Assembly: GCA_027924645.1 (NCBI GenBank)
Contig: BSBN01000888.1
Location: 14,267,001 to 14,331,000, forward strand
DNA: 64,000 nt
Source: Cunninghamia lanceolata
Taxonomy: Eukaryota; Streptophyta; Pinopsida; Cupressales; Cupressaceae
Direction of reading: 5' to 3'
The translations under genes and the position numbers were made by a program. The notes below the pieces were generated by a model, which worked only from the letters and a program-made list of their open reading frames with translations, did not search any database and was not told where the DNA came from. Below are positions 23,569 through 34,559 of this stretch, piece by piece (position 1 is the first letter of the stretch; every line of letters begins with the position of its first letter).

Positions 23569-24675
23569 CTAGGTATAGAACCGGCGAAGGTGCATGCTAT
23601 TGATTGGATCATCAAACAAATCACCCTCTGAAGTGGCCAACTGATATGCCCCCGATCCGTAAGCAGCTACAATCACATAGGGCCCAAGCCAGTTAGGCTC
23701 GAACTTACCTTTCTTTTCTCTGTCTTGTTGATTGCGAGGGTTCTCTTTGAGAACGAGGTCCCCAACCTTAAAGCATCTTGGGTGAACCTTGTGGTTATAG
23801 CTTCTTGACATCATCTGTTGATAGGCTTTGAGATGGTTGAAGGCTTTTTGGTGCCTTTCTTCTAGCAGCTCTAGTTCTTGTAACCTGGAGACTCTGTATT
23901 CTTCGTCAGATATGAGACCTTTCAACGACACCCTGAGTAGTTCAACCTTAATGGGGAGGATGGCTTCTAAACCATAGACAAGGGCATAGGGTGTAGCACC
24001 TGTGGGAGTGCGTATATTAGTTCTGTAGGCCCACAGAGCGGGATTGAGTTGGACATGCCAATCACAACCAGCCTCATTGACAGTCTTCTTTAGGATTTTT
24101 AAAATGGTTTAATTCGATGCCTCAGCTTGGCCGTTACCTTGGGGGTAGTATGGAGTGGAGAAATGATGTTGGATTTTGAAACGCTCACAGAGTTCCTGGA
24201 CATCCTGATTTTTGAATGGTCTTCCATTATCCATTATGATGGATGAAGGGATGCCATATCAGCAGATAATGTAATTCAGAATGAAAGAGGAAATTTGCTT
24301 TCCTGTGATGGTGGTTAGGGGAATGGCTTCAATCCACTTTGTGAAATACTCAGTGGCGGTTATGATGAATTTGTGGCCGTTGGAAGAGGGTGGATGAATT
24401 TTTCCCACAAGGTCAAGTCCCCATTGACAAAAGGGCCAGGGTGTCATTAAAGGTCTCAACTCTTGAGCAGGTGCATGGATCAGGTTCCCATGTATTTGGC
24501 ACTGTTTGCACTTTTTGATGAACTGATATGAATCCATTTCCATATTTGGCCAGTAATAACCCAAACGCATGAGTTTCTTGGCTAAGGAAGGATTGCTGGA
24601 GTGTGTTCCGTATATCCCTTCGTGTACGTCTCGCAAGGCAGTTATGGATTCTTCTTGTTCCAAACAATGGAGCAA
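23569..24675 (-). pseudogene. Element B integrase
   Basis: One frame of about 368 codons. The H2C2 finger (VHEGIYGTHSS, YYWPNMEM, CKQCQIHG) is followed by the rve core with WGLDLVGKI (first Asp), IIMDNGRPF (second Asp) and PQGNGQAEASN (Glu). The C-terminal domain has KVGDLVLKENP, WLGPYVI and HLRRFYT, then the stop. Only two internal stops break it: TGA near 24,256, where the family has Arg before the YGIP block, and TAA near 24,107. The catalytic triad is complete. It continues in the same frame from the RNase H above, with another TGA at 24,691. Confidence 0.92.
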
Positions 24676-25364
24676 AGTACCATCTAGACCACGTCAGTAA
24701 AGGGTATCAGCTATGATGGTGTAGTGGGAGGTTTGTCGGATGAAAGTTTGTTTTTGGTTGGAAGAGAGGTCCGGTGGGAGGATCTTGTCCTTGAGGTAAG
24801 TGTAAGTCTTACCGTACCAAGGTGAATCAGATCTGACTAGGAGGCAAATGGAATGGGTTTCAAGGAGATCATCAACCGGTTGCCGGATGGTTTCCACTAA
24901 GAACTCATACTGTGACTCATATTCAGGTATTTCTAGAAGAGAGGCTATGGTAGCCATTGCATCTGCTACTTTGTTCTCTATCCTGGGTATTTGCTCGAAG
25001 GAGATGGTCCCAAAGTGTTCTTTGAAGTCGTTGACCATCCATTTGTATGGGATGAGCTTCTCATCTTTGGTTTGATACTCATCGTTGACCTGATTTATGA
25101 TAAGCTAAGAATCACGTAGACATATAGTGCTTGGATTTTCCACTCAGTGGCCATCTTGAGACCAATTACCAAGGCTTCATATTCTGCTATGTTGTTTGTG
25201 CATGGAAATAACAACCGGTAGGACTTTGGAATTGTGTCACCTTGGGGAGTGATAAATAGGATACCTGCCCCCGATCCATGGTTGGTGTAAGATCCGTCAA
25301 AGTAGAGTTTCCAAGGAGATGTTGATAGAGTGAATAAAGACTCATCAGGAAACTCAAACTGCAT
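24676..25364 (-). pseudogene. Element B second RNase H (archaeal-like, Tat hallmark)
   Basis: Reads WKLYFDGSYTNHGSGAGILF with the first catalytic Asp, NIAEYEALVIGLKMA with the Glu, and the remains of a GDSQL-type third Asp block near 25,110-25,130. Then come KWMVNDFKEHFG and IPRIENKVADAMA. This is the additional RNase H that distinguishes Tat elements from other plant Ty3/gypsy lineages. A single-base deletion beside the third-Asp block shifts the frame, and the adjoining Gln is TAG. Confidence 0.9.
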
Positions 25365-26852
25365 TGGTGAGATGTCTTGTAATGGTGCATCAGCTAGTTG
25401 GTCAGTGATGATTTATCCCTTGATGGCTTTTCTGTCCACATATTCTATGTCATATTCACTGAGAAGCATTACCCACTTTGCTAGTCGACCTATGAGAGCT
25501 GCTTTGCTGAGGAGGTACTTCAGTGGGTTGATTTTTGCAATGAGTTTGACAGGATGTGCCAACATGTAATGCCAGAGTTTTTATGAAGCAAAAACTACCG
25601 CAAGGCATGATCTTTCTACTTGTGAGTATTGCAACTCGTAGCCCACTAAGGTTCGACTGATGTAGTATATAGCTTTCTCCTTGTTCTCGTAGTCTTGCTG
25701 TGCTAGAAGAGCTCCCAGAGCAGTGGGTGTAGCGGATATGTAGAGAATTAAAGGTTTTCTTTGGATCGGAGGCATGAGTATGGGAGGATTCATAAGGTAC
25801 TCCTTTAGCTTGTTGAATGCCTCTTCGCACCACTCATCCCATTTAAATGGAATGTTCTTATGTAGGAGGTGGCTGAAAGGTTGGCACTTGTCTGCCAGCT
25901 ATGAGATGAACCTGCGGATGGCCTGCAGCTTGCCCTGTAGGGATCTCAACTGAGTTAGAGTCTTGGGCGGTGGCATGTCCATTATAGCTTTGACCTTGGC
26001 AGGGTCAACCTCTATTCCGTTTGCCGACACGATGAAGCCTAGCAGCTTGCCTGAAGTTACCCCAAACACACATTTCTTCGGGTTCAGTTTGACTTGGAAT
26101 TGGTCCAACCATTGAAAGACTTTTTCTAGGACATCCAGGTGTGAGTCCCTTGTGAGAGATTTTTCTAAGATATCGTCAACATAGTCCTCCATAGTTACAT
26201 GCATCATGTCATGGAATATAGTTGTCATGGCCCGCTGATATGTAGCACTTGCATTTTTCAGCCCAAAAGGCATGACATTCCAGCAAAAGGTACCCCATGG
26301 GCAAGTAAAAGCTATTTTGTTTTGATCCTCTGGTGCTATTTTGATTTGATTATACCTTGAGAATCCATCCATGAGTGATAGCATTGTATGTCCTGCAGTT
26401 AGGTCGACTATGATATCGATGTTTGGCAATGGAAAGTCATCCTTGCGGCATGCTTTGTTTAAGTCTCAAAAATCATTGCATAGTCGAACCCAGCCATCCG
26501 TTTTAGACACTGGCACAATGTTGGATATCCATTCTGGGTAATCTATGGCTCTGATGAACCCCACATCTAACAATTTTTTGAGTTCTTCTTTGACCAAAAG
26601 TGCTATGTGAGGATGCATTTTTCTCAGCTTCTGCTTTATTGGTTTTACTCCTAGATCCAATGGCAAATGATGTAGAATTAGGTTTGGGTCTAAACCTGGC
26701 ATGTCTGCATATGACCAAGCAAAGCTATCTCTCTTCTTCTTAAAGAATGGTACAAGCCTAGTTTTCTCTGGTGGTGTGAGAGATTTGGCAAAGTGGATAA
26801 TCTTGGGCTGCTCTTCGGTTCCAATATTCACGGGCTCTGTCAGTTCCACCAC
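25365..26852 (-). pseudogene. Element B reverse transcriptase and first RNase H
   Basis: One frame of 496 codons. The RT begins after EEQPKIIHFAKSL. It shows PEWISNIVPV, the block before DLNKAC (TGA in place of Arg at 26,466), LMDGFSRYNQI, MPFGLKNASATYQR and the catalytic box DYVDDILEKS (Asp pair intact). The thumb has GKLLGFIVS. The connection and first RNase H follow (LILYISATPTALGALLA, EKAIYYISRTL), with TAG at 25,899, TAA at 25,578 and TAA near 25,408, each at a Gln position. The family uses this enzyme to copy the genomic RNA to DNA in cytoplasmic particles. Confidence 0.93.
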
Positions 26853-27449
26853 AATCTGTTACCTTTCCTGGTACATATTACTAGTGAGAGTGTCAAGCAT
26901 TCCATCGTCAGGTGCCACAGTTGGGTTTTCACCATCAGATGCATCCTTTCTATTTACTATTTTGTGATCTGACACTACCGCAAGGCAGTTTTCACTGTCA
27001 GATCCATTTTTGATCTTGATGTTTTTGCGACTGGAAGGCTTGGCACCCTCCCCGAAGTAAGCCACGGTATTCAATTTGATAGAAAAACCATCTTTATGAT
27101 CTCCTTTTGGCAAGTGGTCCCTAAGTTCCATATAATCAATGTAAGCATCATCGTTCTGGAACATATCTAATTGGGGGGTTCCTTACAGATCCTAGTCAAT
27201 AAGCTCAGGGTGTAAGAGGGGAAGGGAGTTGGATGAGAGACCTGATTCATTGATGGTGTGAATGGAAATGTTAGGGGCATTGGTAGGGGTAGAGTTCAGG
27301 GGGGTACTTTCTGCCAAGTTGTTTATTGCTATGGAATCTAAACTTTCCTCGAAAGCCATAATCTTAGGGGTAGGCAAATCAGAATCCAGTGGTCTGTCCC
27401 GTTGCATTTGTCCCTCATGGTAGGGGCTAAGAGTTTGGATGGTGTCAAC
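26853..27449 (-). pseudogene. Element B linker between protease and RT
   Basis: In the same frame as protease and RT. A hydrophilic Ser/Asp/Asn-rich linker (SLPLLHPELID, MELRDHLPKGD) with no recognised domain. Stops TAG 27,192, TAA near 27,186 and TAA 26,859 interrupt it. All are one C-to-T change from Gln codons. Confidence 0.7.
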
Positions 27450-28682
27450 CTATTTGTCGTCATAGGAGTGCTCTGTTAGCTCGTCCCACTCATACTCATT
27501 TGAATCATCTGAATCTGTGTCGCTGTCCACTTGGAGTGTTTGGATTGTCTCCACAAGGCAGGCATTTTCCTTGGCTTTACCCTTGCCTTTGTATCCTAGG
27601 CCACTTGTGTTTCTAGCCGAAGAGGATGAAGAAGGTTGTATAGGTTCAATGATTCCTTCTTTTCTGAGGCCTATGGGGCCTTGTCCTTCGTACCCCATCC
27701 TGTGCAAAATAGTCTCACCCCACCCATAGAGTTCTGTAGGGAGTCTTGGCGGTTCTTGGGGTGTGTTTTCTTCTTCAGCATAAAGCCATTGCATGAGATC
27801 TCGCTCTTCTGTTTCATCAGATAAGGTCCCCCATTTTACAAAGGGATTTGCGGGAGCTACAAGAGGAGCAGATGGCTTTGGAAAATGTTTGGGTTGGCCA
27901 AAGGAGCGAGGAGACAAAGGCATCGTGGCAAGGTTGAGGCTGTGCTCAATGGAGTATTCCCCCATGCCACTTTCTTTTATGGTAAGTTTTAGTGGTTTGG
28001 GTCTTGAGGAGGAAGCTTCAGCAGTATGGTCCTGTTGCGGGGTAGGGGAAATGTAGGCTCTATTGTTGGGTATGACACACTTAGGTTTTGCATGGAAAGA
28101 ATTGCAGTGTTGGTAGGGGTCAGGGTCTCCATGAATGGTGATTTGCTTGCCATTGTGCAGGAATTTAATGCATTGATGGTAGGTTGAGGGGACAACCTTC
28201 ATGGCGTGGATCCATGGTCTCCCTAGTAGGATATTATAAGCAAGCTCCCAATCAAGGACTTGGCACACCACATCTTTGATTACCGGTCCCACTTGAATGG
28301 GTAGGACAACCGTTCCCTTTGTGGTTCTTTCTTCCTCGTCATATGCCTTTATGATAATTTTCCTCCTTGGATCGACCGCTTGATCTGAGAACCCCAGTGC
28401 AAGGACTAGCTTCAATGTGCAAATATTTAAACCGGCACCCCCATCAATGAGAACCCTTTTGATGTGGTGCTTGTGTATGAATGCGACAATGTGCAGAGGG
28501 GTGTTATGGGATTGAGATACAGAAAGGTCATCTTGCTCAGTAAACGATATGGAATTGGAGGATGTCAGATTGCCTACCATGGTCTGGAACTTCTCTTGAG
28601 CCAAGTTAGTGGGGACAGTGGTTTCCACTAAGGCTTTCTCAAGAATCTCCTTATGAGAAGGAGATAGACGTAATAGCTCCAA
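27450..28682 (-). pseudogene. Element B aspartic protease with G-patch
   Basis: An unbroken 410-codon stretch of the gag-pol frame. The protease core is near residues 60-160: RVLIDGGAGLNICTL carries the catalytic Asp in a DGG version of the D-S/T-G motif, and AYNILLGRPWIHAM is the C-terminal block. Near residues 315-365 GWGETILHRMGYEGQGPIGL then GLGY is a G-patch, a glycine-rich RNA-binding module known in some retroviral and plant retroelement proteases. An acidic tail follows. It ends at a TAG where the frame continues into the linker. It is the best-preserved part of element B, but not a stand-alone gene. Confidence 0.88.
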
Positions 28683-30481
28683 TATGAAAATGTGAGCTGG
28701 AGTTTTCTATAACTGGTTGATGACATTGTACTGACGGAAGGTGGATGGAGATGGTGATGACCTTGGAGGAACGGTATTGAGCGTGACTTTACCACTACGG
28801 GTAATTATACTACAATCAGTTTGGTTAGGTCCTGGTTGTTGGTTGGGTGAGATGACATTGACCTACGGAATATGTTCAGAAATGCAGTTTATGGTGTAGT
28901 CAAATGGAACACTTGCATAGTTAGCATTACTCATCCCACTGTTCTGATTTGGCTGGTTGCGATTATTGTTGTTGTCATTACTATTGTTGCCGTTGTTGTT
29001 GTGGCCATGGTTGTTGTTGTTGTGGTTGTTATATGGCCTATTATGATTTAGAAGGGGATCCTTGTAGGCCACATGAGTTTCATTGGAGGTATGCTGTTGT
29101 CTCCCTCCCTGATTCTAATCCAGTATATCTTGTATGACATTTTTGAGGCGGATACAGTTGTTAGTTGTATGCCCCCTTCCTCGATGATATTCACAATAGT
29201 CTGTGTCCTTCCAGTAGGGAGGTTTGACTATAGGCTCGTAATCACTTGTTGGTGGAAGAGAAATTTTGTTGTTAGCCAACAACTTCCTTAGTGCAGATTC
29301 TTGAGACTCACCTAACAGTGTGAATTTTCTCCTTGGGTTTGAATTGAACCAAGGTCTAGGCTCCCGAGAGGGTGGTTTGTTGAGTGCACCATTGTTTGTT
29401 TCTTCCTTAAGAGTGACTATGGGTTGTTGTTTAGGAGCTACCGCCTTGGCGTCAACTACCCCATCGTTGACCACATTCTTATTCTTGGTCCAAAACTTGG
29501 ATTTATCTGTTGTGTAATTGGAATTAGGTGTGTCCTTGTATAGCTTGATAGCTCCTTTAGTGATCATAGCCTTTTCGATGAATAAGCCCATTTCGATGAC
29601 TTTTGAGAATGATGTAGGGCATTGTATCTGAATTTGATAGCTAAGATCAGTATTCAAATTGTGGACAAACATTTCCAATAGTTGCTTCTCAGGTATATCA
29701 TAAGAACCCTTACTAGCTAGCTGTCTCCATCGTTGTAAGAAGGTGGTGAATGACTCACCACTCTTTTGTTTGGTGTTGCATAGATCTAGCATAGATACCT
29801 CGTGTTCTATGTTGTAAGAGAAGTGCGTTATAAATTTATTGACAAGTTCATCAAAAGTTTTGATTCCTATTGGGAGGCATGAGAACCACTCCATAGCTTG
29901 ACCACCTAAAGATCTTGGGAACAATCTCATCAAGTAGGTCTTGTTGTGAGCTACTTCTAAACATGCGGCATTGAATTCCTAGATATGATCTCTAGGGTCC
30001 CCCTTCCCTTTGTATTTGTCGAACTTTGGGACTCCGAACTGATAAGGGAAGGGTTTCATGACCAAACTTTTGTCAAAAGGATATGGAGCTATATCTTCCA
30101 AAGAGTAGTGCTTGAAACTTGTACCGGTCTTAAGGTTGGATATTTCTTGCTTTAGACTTTCGAATTGTTGTCTCACATCCTCCATAGGAGCATTTTGATC
30201 TATGGGATTCTTTCCTCTATCATTTGCATGCGGGACTGTGTCATTCGTGCCTCTCTCATGATCATTGTCTACATTTTCCATGATGGAGTTTATGTCAAAG
30301 TTTGCGGGGAGTTTGATTCTGAGACTAGCAAGATGATGGAAGTATTTAGGGGGTCTTCAAGGAGCACCTTCTCTACTAGGCATTGGAATTTTCTATCTTG
30401 GATGTGCGCTACTAATTCTTCATGAGAAATTTCTTCGTCATCATCACGTGGTGGGACGAGGTGATTGGATGAGTCAGCCAT
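28683..30481 (-). pseudogene. Element B gag
   Basis: Starts MADSSNHLVPPRDDDEE at 30,481. An indel near 30,290 moves it into the frame shared with pol. The capsid-type domain lies in 29,933-29,400 (RLFPRSLGGQAMEWFSCL, LCNTKQKSGESFTTFLQRW, LLEMFVHNLN). The zinc knuckle CEYHRGRGHTTNNC (near 29,150-29,200) has the CX2HX4HX4C spacing of Tat elements. An Asn/His-rich stretch (28,950-29,060) and VNVISP then ITRSGKV lead to the protease. Stops at 29,979, 29,112, 28,860 and about 28,712 are TAG. Confidence 0.9.
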
Positions 30482-32729
30482 TTCTTTTTGCTTGTTGTAC
30501 TGGGATCAAGTAAGAACCATGCAAGGTGACGCGGGATGGAGGGGACTGGGACTAGAAATTTGGGCAAGGTGCCGACTGAGACTGTTGTGAATGGGATATC
30601 TAGGACAAGACTTGGACAAAGGATTTTCTCGCTCAATGACTTCAAGTAAGATGCTTGACACAAGACACTAGCCACTAGTAAGGGTAGTTGATACCAGTCT
30701 TACTGTGTAGGGCTTAGTCACTCAACAAGACCACTAGCAAAGGTACTATGACCTACTAGGCTTACGTGAATTCACTAATGAAACGAAGAAGGACCTAAGT
30801 CGAACCGGTATGGGATAGATTGACTTTGGGACAAGGGGTGCTTAGACAGAAAGTGAATGGGACGATAGATGAAAGAGAGACTTGGGTGAAATAGATGAAG
30901 ACTGATTGCAAGGTTGAATTTGATCTCAGAAAGTGAAACTAGGCTGAAATGGGTGCTCCAATCAAGTGAAAATATTCTCTCAAAAATAGGGCAAGTGTTC
31001 GCTATCGTATATGCGCCGAAACAAATGCGCAGTAGGAATGAACAAATGCACTGTAAGTTGCAGTATATGCGTAGCTCTGGTGAAATATAAATGCACAGTA
31101 ATAGTATGTATATGCGTAGCAAGTTGTTACAAAGGCGCAGCAAGTCGCTACAAATGCGCAACAGAAAGGAGTATATGCGCAGCTTTGATATTTTTGGCAA
31201 AATTTTTGGATTTTTCTTCTGTTTTTGGTATTTTTTGGCTGGAAAAGGTCTTCCTGATCTGATATTATGAATTAATAGCAAGAAAACACAACAAGCACAA
31301 AGAATATTTTGTAGTTTTTTTGACTCTATTTTGGACTAAACTGAACAAAAGCAAGCACAAAAATCCTAGGCGAGAAATGGATTATAAGGGATTTGGGCCA
31401 CTAGAACAAAAGGTATTTAATGCGGGCAACCGTTCAAGTGGTTACACGTGCGGTGACACTACTCTCTGTTATGGAGTCTCCCAACCTCAAAGGGTTGTGC
31501 CTGAGAGGGTTTTGGGGGAGGTTGGCCATCGGTGTAACATAACAGCACTTGTTGCAGGAAGTTTTCACCTCAAACACAATTTATTTTAAGTGGCTTGGTA
31601 GGGCTTGGCATTAGCCTGTTACCACTCAGGGTCGTTCCCACTTGGACAAGCGTGCATCCAAGGGCAGGCCCCTCCTAAAGGTTAAACAAATAGAATGACA
31701 AGTCTAGCACTCTGATCACCCAGAAGAGGGGAGAGCATAAACCTATTGTCATTCATCAAGCATAGAATACACTGATTAATCCAACCTAGTTAAAAGTGAA
31801 AAACTAAATGGACTAATCTACTCAAACACAGAACTTTGAAGTGATTTTAGCAAGATAGCATTGGTTGAGTTTTAACCCCAGAAAGCAATGGTGAGTTCAG
31901 TTTTAAACCGCATAGCACGAGATAGTTAACTTTGAAGTTTTGGTCTCATGATATAGCAATAGTTCATTTTAACCTCAAGATCAATGGTGAGTTCAGTTTT
32001 AAACCGCGTAGCACGAGATAGTTAACTTTGAAGTTTTGATCTCACGACATAGCAATAGTTCATTTTAACCTCAAGATCAATGGTGAGTTCAGTTTTAAAC
32101 TTAGATAGCAATAACTTGGAAGGTGTTGCAATGCAAACAAGAAATAATCTAGTTACTTTCTCCCTAATTAGAGCTAGATGAGGATTTGAATGAACATCAA
32201 TTTTACTATCTCTTAGAAAGTGAAATGTGAACTATTTAGATGCAACTACATGGAACTAAACCCAAACCTATCCTACAAAATAGCTCCAGCAAACACTTGC
32301 GAAAAGGTTAGCGTTAGAAAATTCCCTTAGAAAAGTACTAAAACCTCAGTCTATTATAGAAGCGCAGCTTCAGTGATTAGATGCGCAGAAATAATCAACA
32401 GAAGCGCATCAACTATGAATGCGCCATAATATTACACGTATGCACTGTGAAAAAGAATGAATGCGCAGTAATAATGAATGCACAGTAATAGTCTTCAAAA
32501 GTGTAGCACAAATGAATATATGCGGAATAATGACAGAAGCACCGTAACAGTGCGCAAAAGCGCAATAAGAATACACAGAAGTGCAGAAAGAATAAAAGCA
32601 CTGCAGAAAAGGATATATGTGCCATAGAAATGTTCAAATGCACTGAAATAACCTGTGCGTGTCTGTACGTGACCAGTACGGAACCTGCCTTCAAAAAAAG
32701 CTCAGATTTTGATGAGAAAAAGGGGCAAA
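30482..32729 (-). other. Element B 5' leader
   Basis: About 2.2 kb between the primer site and gag with no convincing gene. Two clusters of ATGCGCAG/ATATGCGC-type motifs (31,000-31,190 and 32,350-32,650) and a 96-bp tandem repeat lie here. The open frame at 30,775-31,281 (-) merely reads through the first cluster as repeated LRIC/LRIY units and is probably not a protein. Confidence 0.7.
31871..32110 (+). repeat. Tandem repeat, 96-bp period
   Basis: GTGAGTTCAGTTTTAAAC recurs at 31,891, 31,987 and 32,083 with exactly 96-bp spacing. The first two units share GCACGAGATAGTTAACTTTG. The third is cut short. Confidence 0.9.
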
Positions 32730-32748
32730 GGCCCCACGGTGGGCGCCA
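32730..32748 (-). promoter_or_regulatory. Element B primer-binding site
   Basis: The minus strand reads TGGCGCCCACCGTGGGGCC four bases inside the 5' LTR. A TGGCGCC... primer site is usual for Tat/Athila-type plant elements. The tRNA species is not assigned here. Confidence 0.85.
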
Positions 32749-32752
32749 AAAA

Positions 32753-33765
32753 TGTAGGGGTAAAACGTAGATCAATCAAATGAATTATATAAGACCCAAA
32801 CATCAACAGAATATAAGATAACAAGAAAGATTGAATGAAAATAGCAATGAATAACACAAAGCAAACCTTCCTTGAAATCGATGCTTCTGTTGTTTGCCTA
32901 TTACAACCGTCCTTTTGCAGATGAAGTGAGCCCTCAGAGAGTGCACTCTTTTAGCTGTTTGTAGGAAGTCAATGGTAAATGGCTATGGTGATATGCAATG
33001 AAGATGAGCTCCAAGGCAAGTATGTGATCTCAAGCTTGTGGATGGTAAAAGGATGCCAAAGGCACGCTGGTGATATTTCTACAGAGTAACAATATCAAAA
33101 GCCTGGATAATTAGAATAGAAGAATGAGGTTTCATTTATAGACTTGGAAGAATGGGAATCAATGGTTGAGAGAAGATATGAAGATTAATGGCTAAGAATG
33201 GTTGAGGAATGTGCAACCAGTAGAAATGTGACAAGTGTCCTAGCTCCATCATGAAAGAGGGGATGTGACAAAATTGATTGGAGAGTTAACTCCATTGACT
33301 GAACAGTTAACAGACTTGATTGATCAATTAGAAGAGTGGATTATGGAACTGATTGAGGGATTGACTCAATTGACAAATTAGTTAACACTTTTGATTGATT
33401 AGTTAACTAACCTCTGATTTGAGAAGAAATAGGCCATGTGGGTGAGGGAAAATAAGGTAATTAAATATTAAATATATTTAATTACATGTGCAACCTGATG
33501 AGGTGGACAAGGTGAGGTGTAAAGGTGAGGTGGATTTTTGAATTTAGAACTTAGGATAGAGGAATTTGGATTAATTAAATAATTTATGATTATTTAATTG
33601 GGTAGGACATTTAGAAGAATTTTAATTAAATAAATTGAATTTATTTAATTATGGAACAGTGAATCGATTAAATAAATTTAGAATATTTATTTAATTGGTA
33701 GAAGAATAGATTAAATATTTAGAATATTTATTTAGGATGAATAATGTCATTTTTAGGTGTATACA
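32753..33765 (-). repeat. Element B 5' LTR (1,013 bp)
   Basis: Matches 17,327-18,348 throughout. On the minus strand CTATAAATG (33,133-33,141) is a good TATA box for the element's own transcript. The CTTTG target duplication follows at 33,766. Confidence 0.97.
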
Positions 33766-33770
33766 CTTTG

Positions 33771-34000
33771 AATCCCTCTCTTTATCTCTTTATTTGTCTA
33801 CCTATCTCACTATCTCTCTATCTCTCTCCCTCTCTTATCTCTGTACCTCTCTCTACCTTTGTCTCTATATCTCTATCTCTCCCCTTCTCTAGATTCCTCT
33901 CTCTCTCTTCCTCCCTCTCTTCCTCTTCCTATTTCTCCCTTTGTATCCTTTCCCTCTCTATCTCTCTTCTTTTGAGGGCCTCTCTCTTAGTATCTTGCCT
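33771..34000 (+). repeat. CT microsatellite, right flank of element B
   Basis: Interrupted CTCTATCTCTCTC repeats continue the array broken by element B. The open frame across it (33,744-34,004) is a composition artefact. Confidence 0.85.
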
Positions 34001-34559
34001 ATAACAATAGTAAGAAGAATCCATTTATAGAGATTATGAAGCTCATTATAGGAGAAAAAAAGACTTGAAGAACAATATATTTTAATTCAAATTTCAAGAG
34101 ATAGTTCAAACTATGCATTAGATGATATCTTCACACTTGTTCCATAATCTAGTTTGATAATTGATAGCAATACAGATGATCCAACTACAAAGCCCTATAA
34201 GAAAGAAATTTTGCACATCATTATAGGACTACAACATTTTAAATCATGAAGTAACTCAAGAAAATAAAATAAACAAATTGAAATACTTACATAAATGGTT
34301 ATTGTGATGGCTAAAATGGGAATAATGATAGAAATTTGAATAATGTTAGTTGTTACTCTTGTTCTGCATGAATTAACAACATACAAATAGATTGCAATAT
34401 AAGTAGAGTGAACTAGAACATTTATATTCATCTTAACTTTTCTATTCAATTTAAGAAAATTATCGACCTATATAAAATAGATGGCTATATAATTTTGTTA
34501 TCTATTTCCATTTGACAATACCCTTAAGCTATCCTCTTCTTTCCTTCTTAGTGCAACAT
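34001..34559. other. Non-coding sequence
   Basis: AT-rich. I recognise no gene, RNA or repeat in it. Confidence 0.5.

Larger units (their letters stand above)
17327..33765 (-). mobile_element. Element B: complete 16.4-kb Tat-type Ty3/gypsy retrotransposon
   Basis: Both LTRs (TG...CA), a perfect 5-bp target duplication CTTTG (17,322-17,326 and 33,766-33,770), a primer site and a polypurine tract are present. Minus-strand order is 5' LTR, a long leader, gag, protease with G-patch, RT, RNase H, a second RNase H, integrase, then a 5-kb 3' region holding an oppositely oriented PMD gene, then 3' LTR. The second RNase H and the CX2HX4HX4C gag knuckle mark the Tat lineage. LTRs differ at roughly two dozen positions plus one 9-bp gap by eye, so the insertion is not recent. 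The element is coding-dead. Confidence 0.95.

Noticed and set aside
30775..31281. 168-codon minus-strand frame with repeated LRIC/LRIY units, considered as an extra Tat ORF upstream of gag
   Set aside because: The repeats arise directly from the ATATGCGC motif cluster, and the remaining sequence has no family features. It is treated as leader.
21639..32110. Regularly spaced repeats (86 bp and 96 bp) considered as CRISPR-like arrays
   Set aside because: The whole units repeat with no unique spacers, in a plant retrotransposon. They are ordinary tandem repeats.
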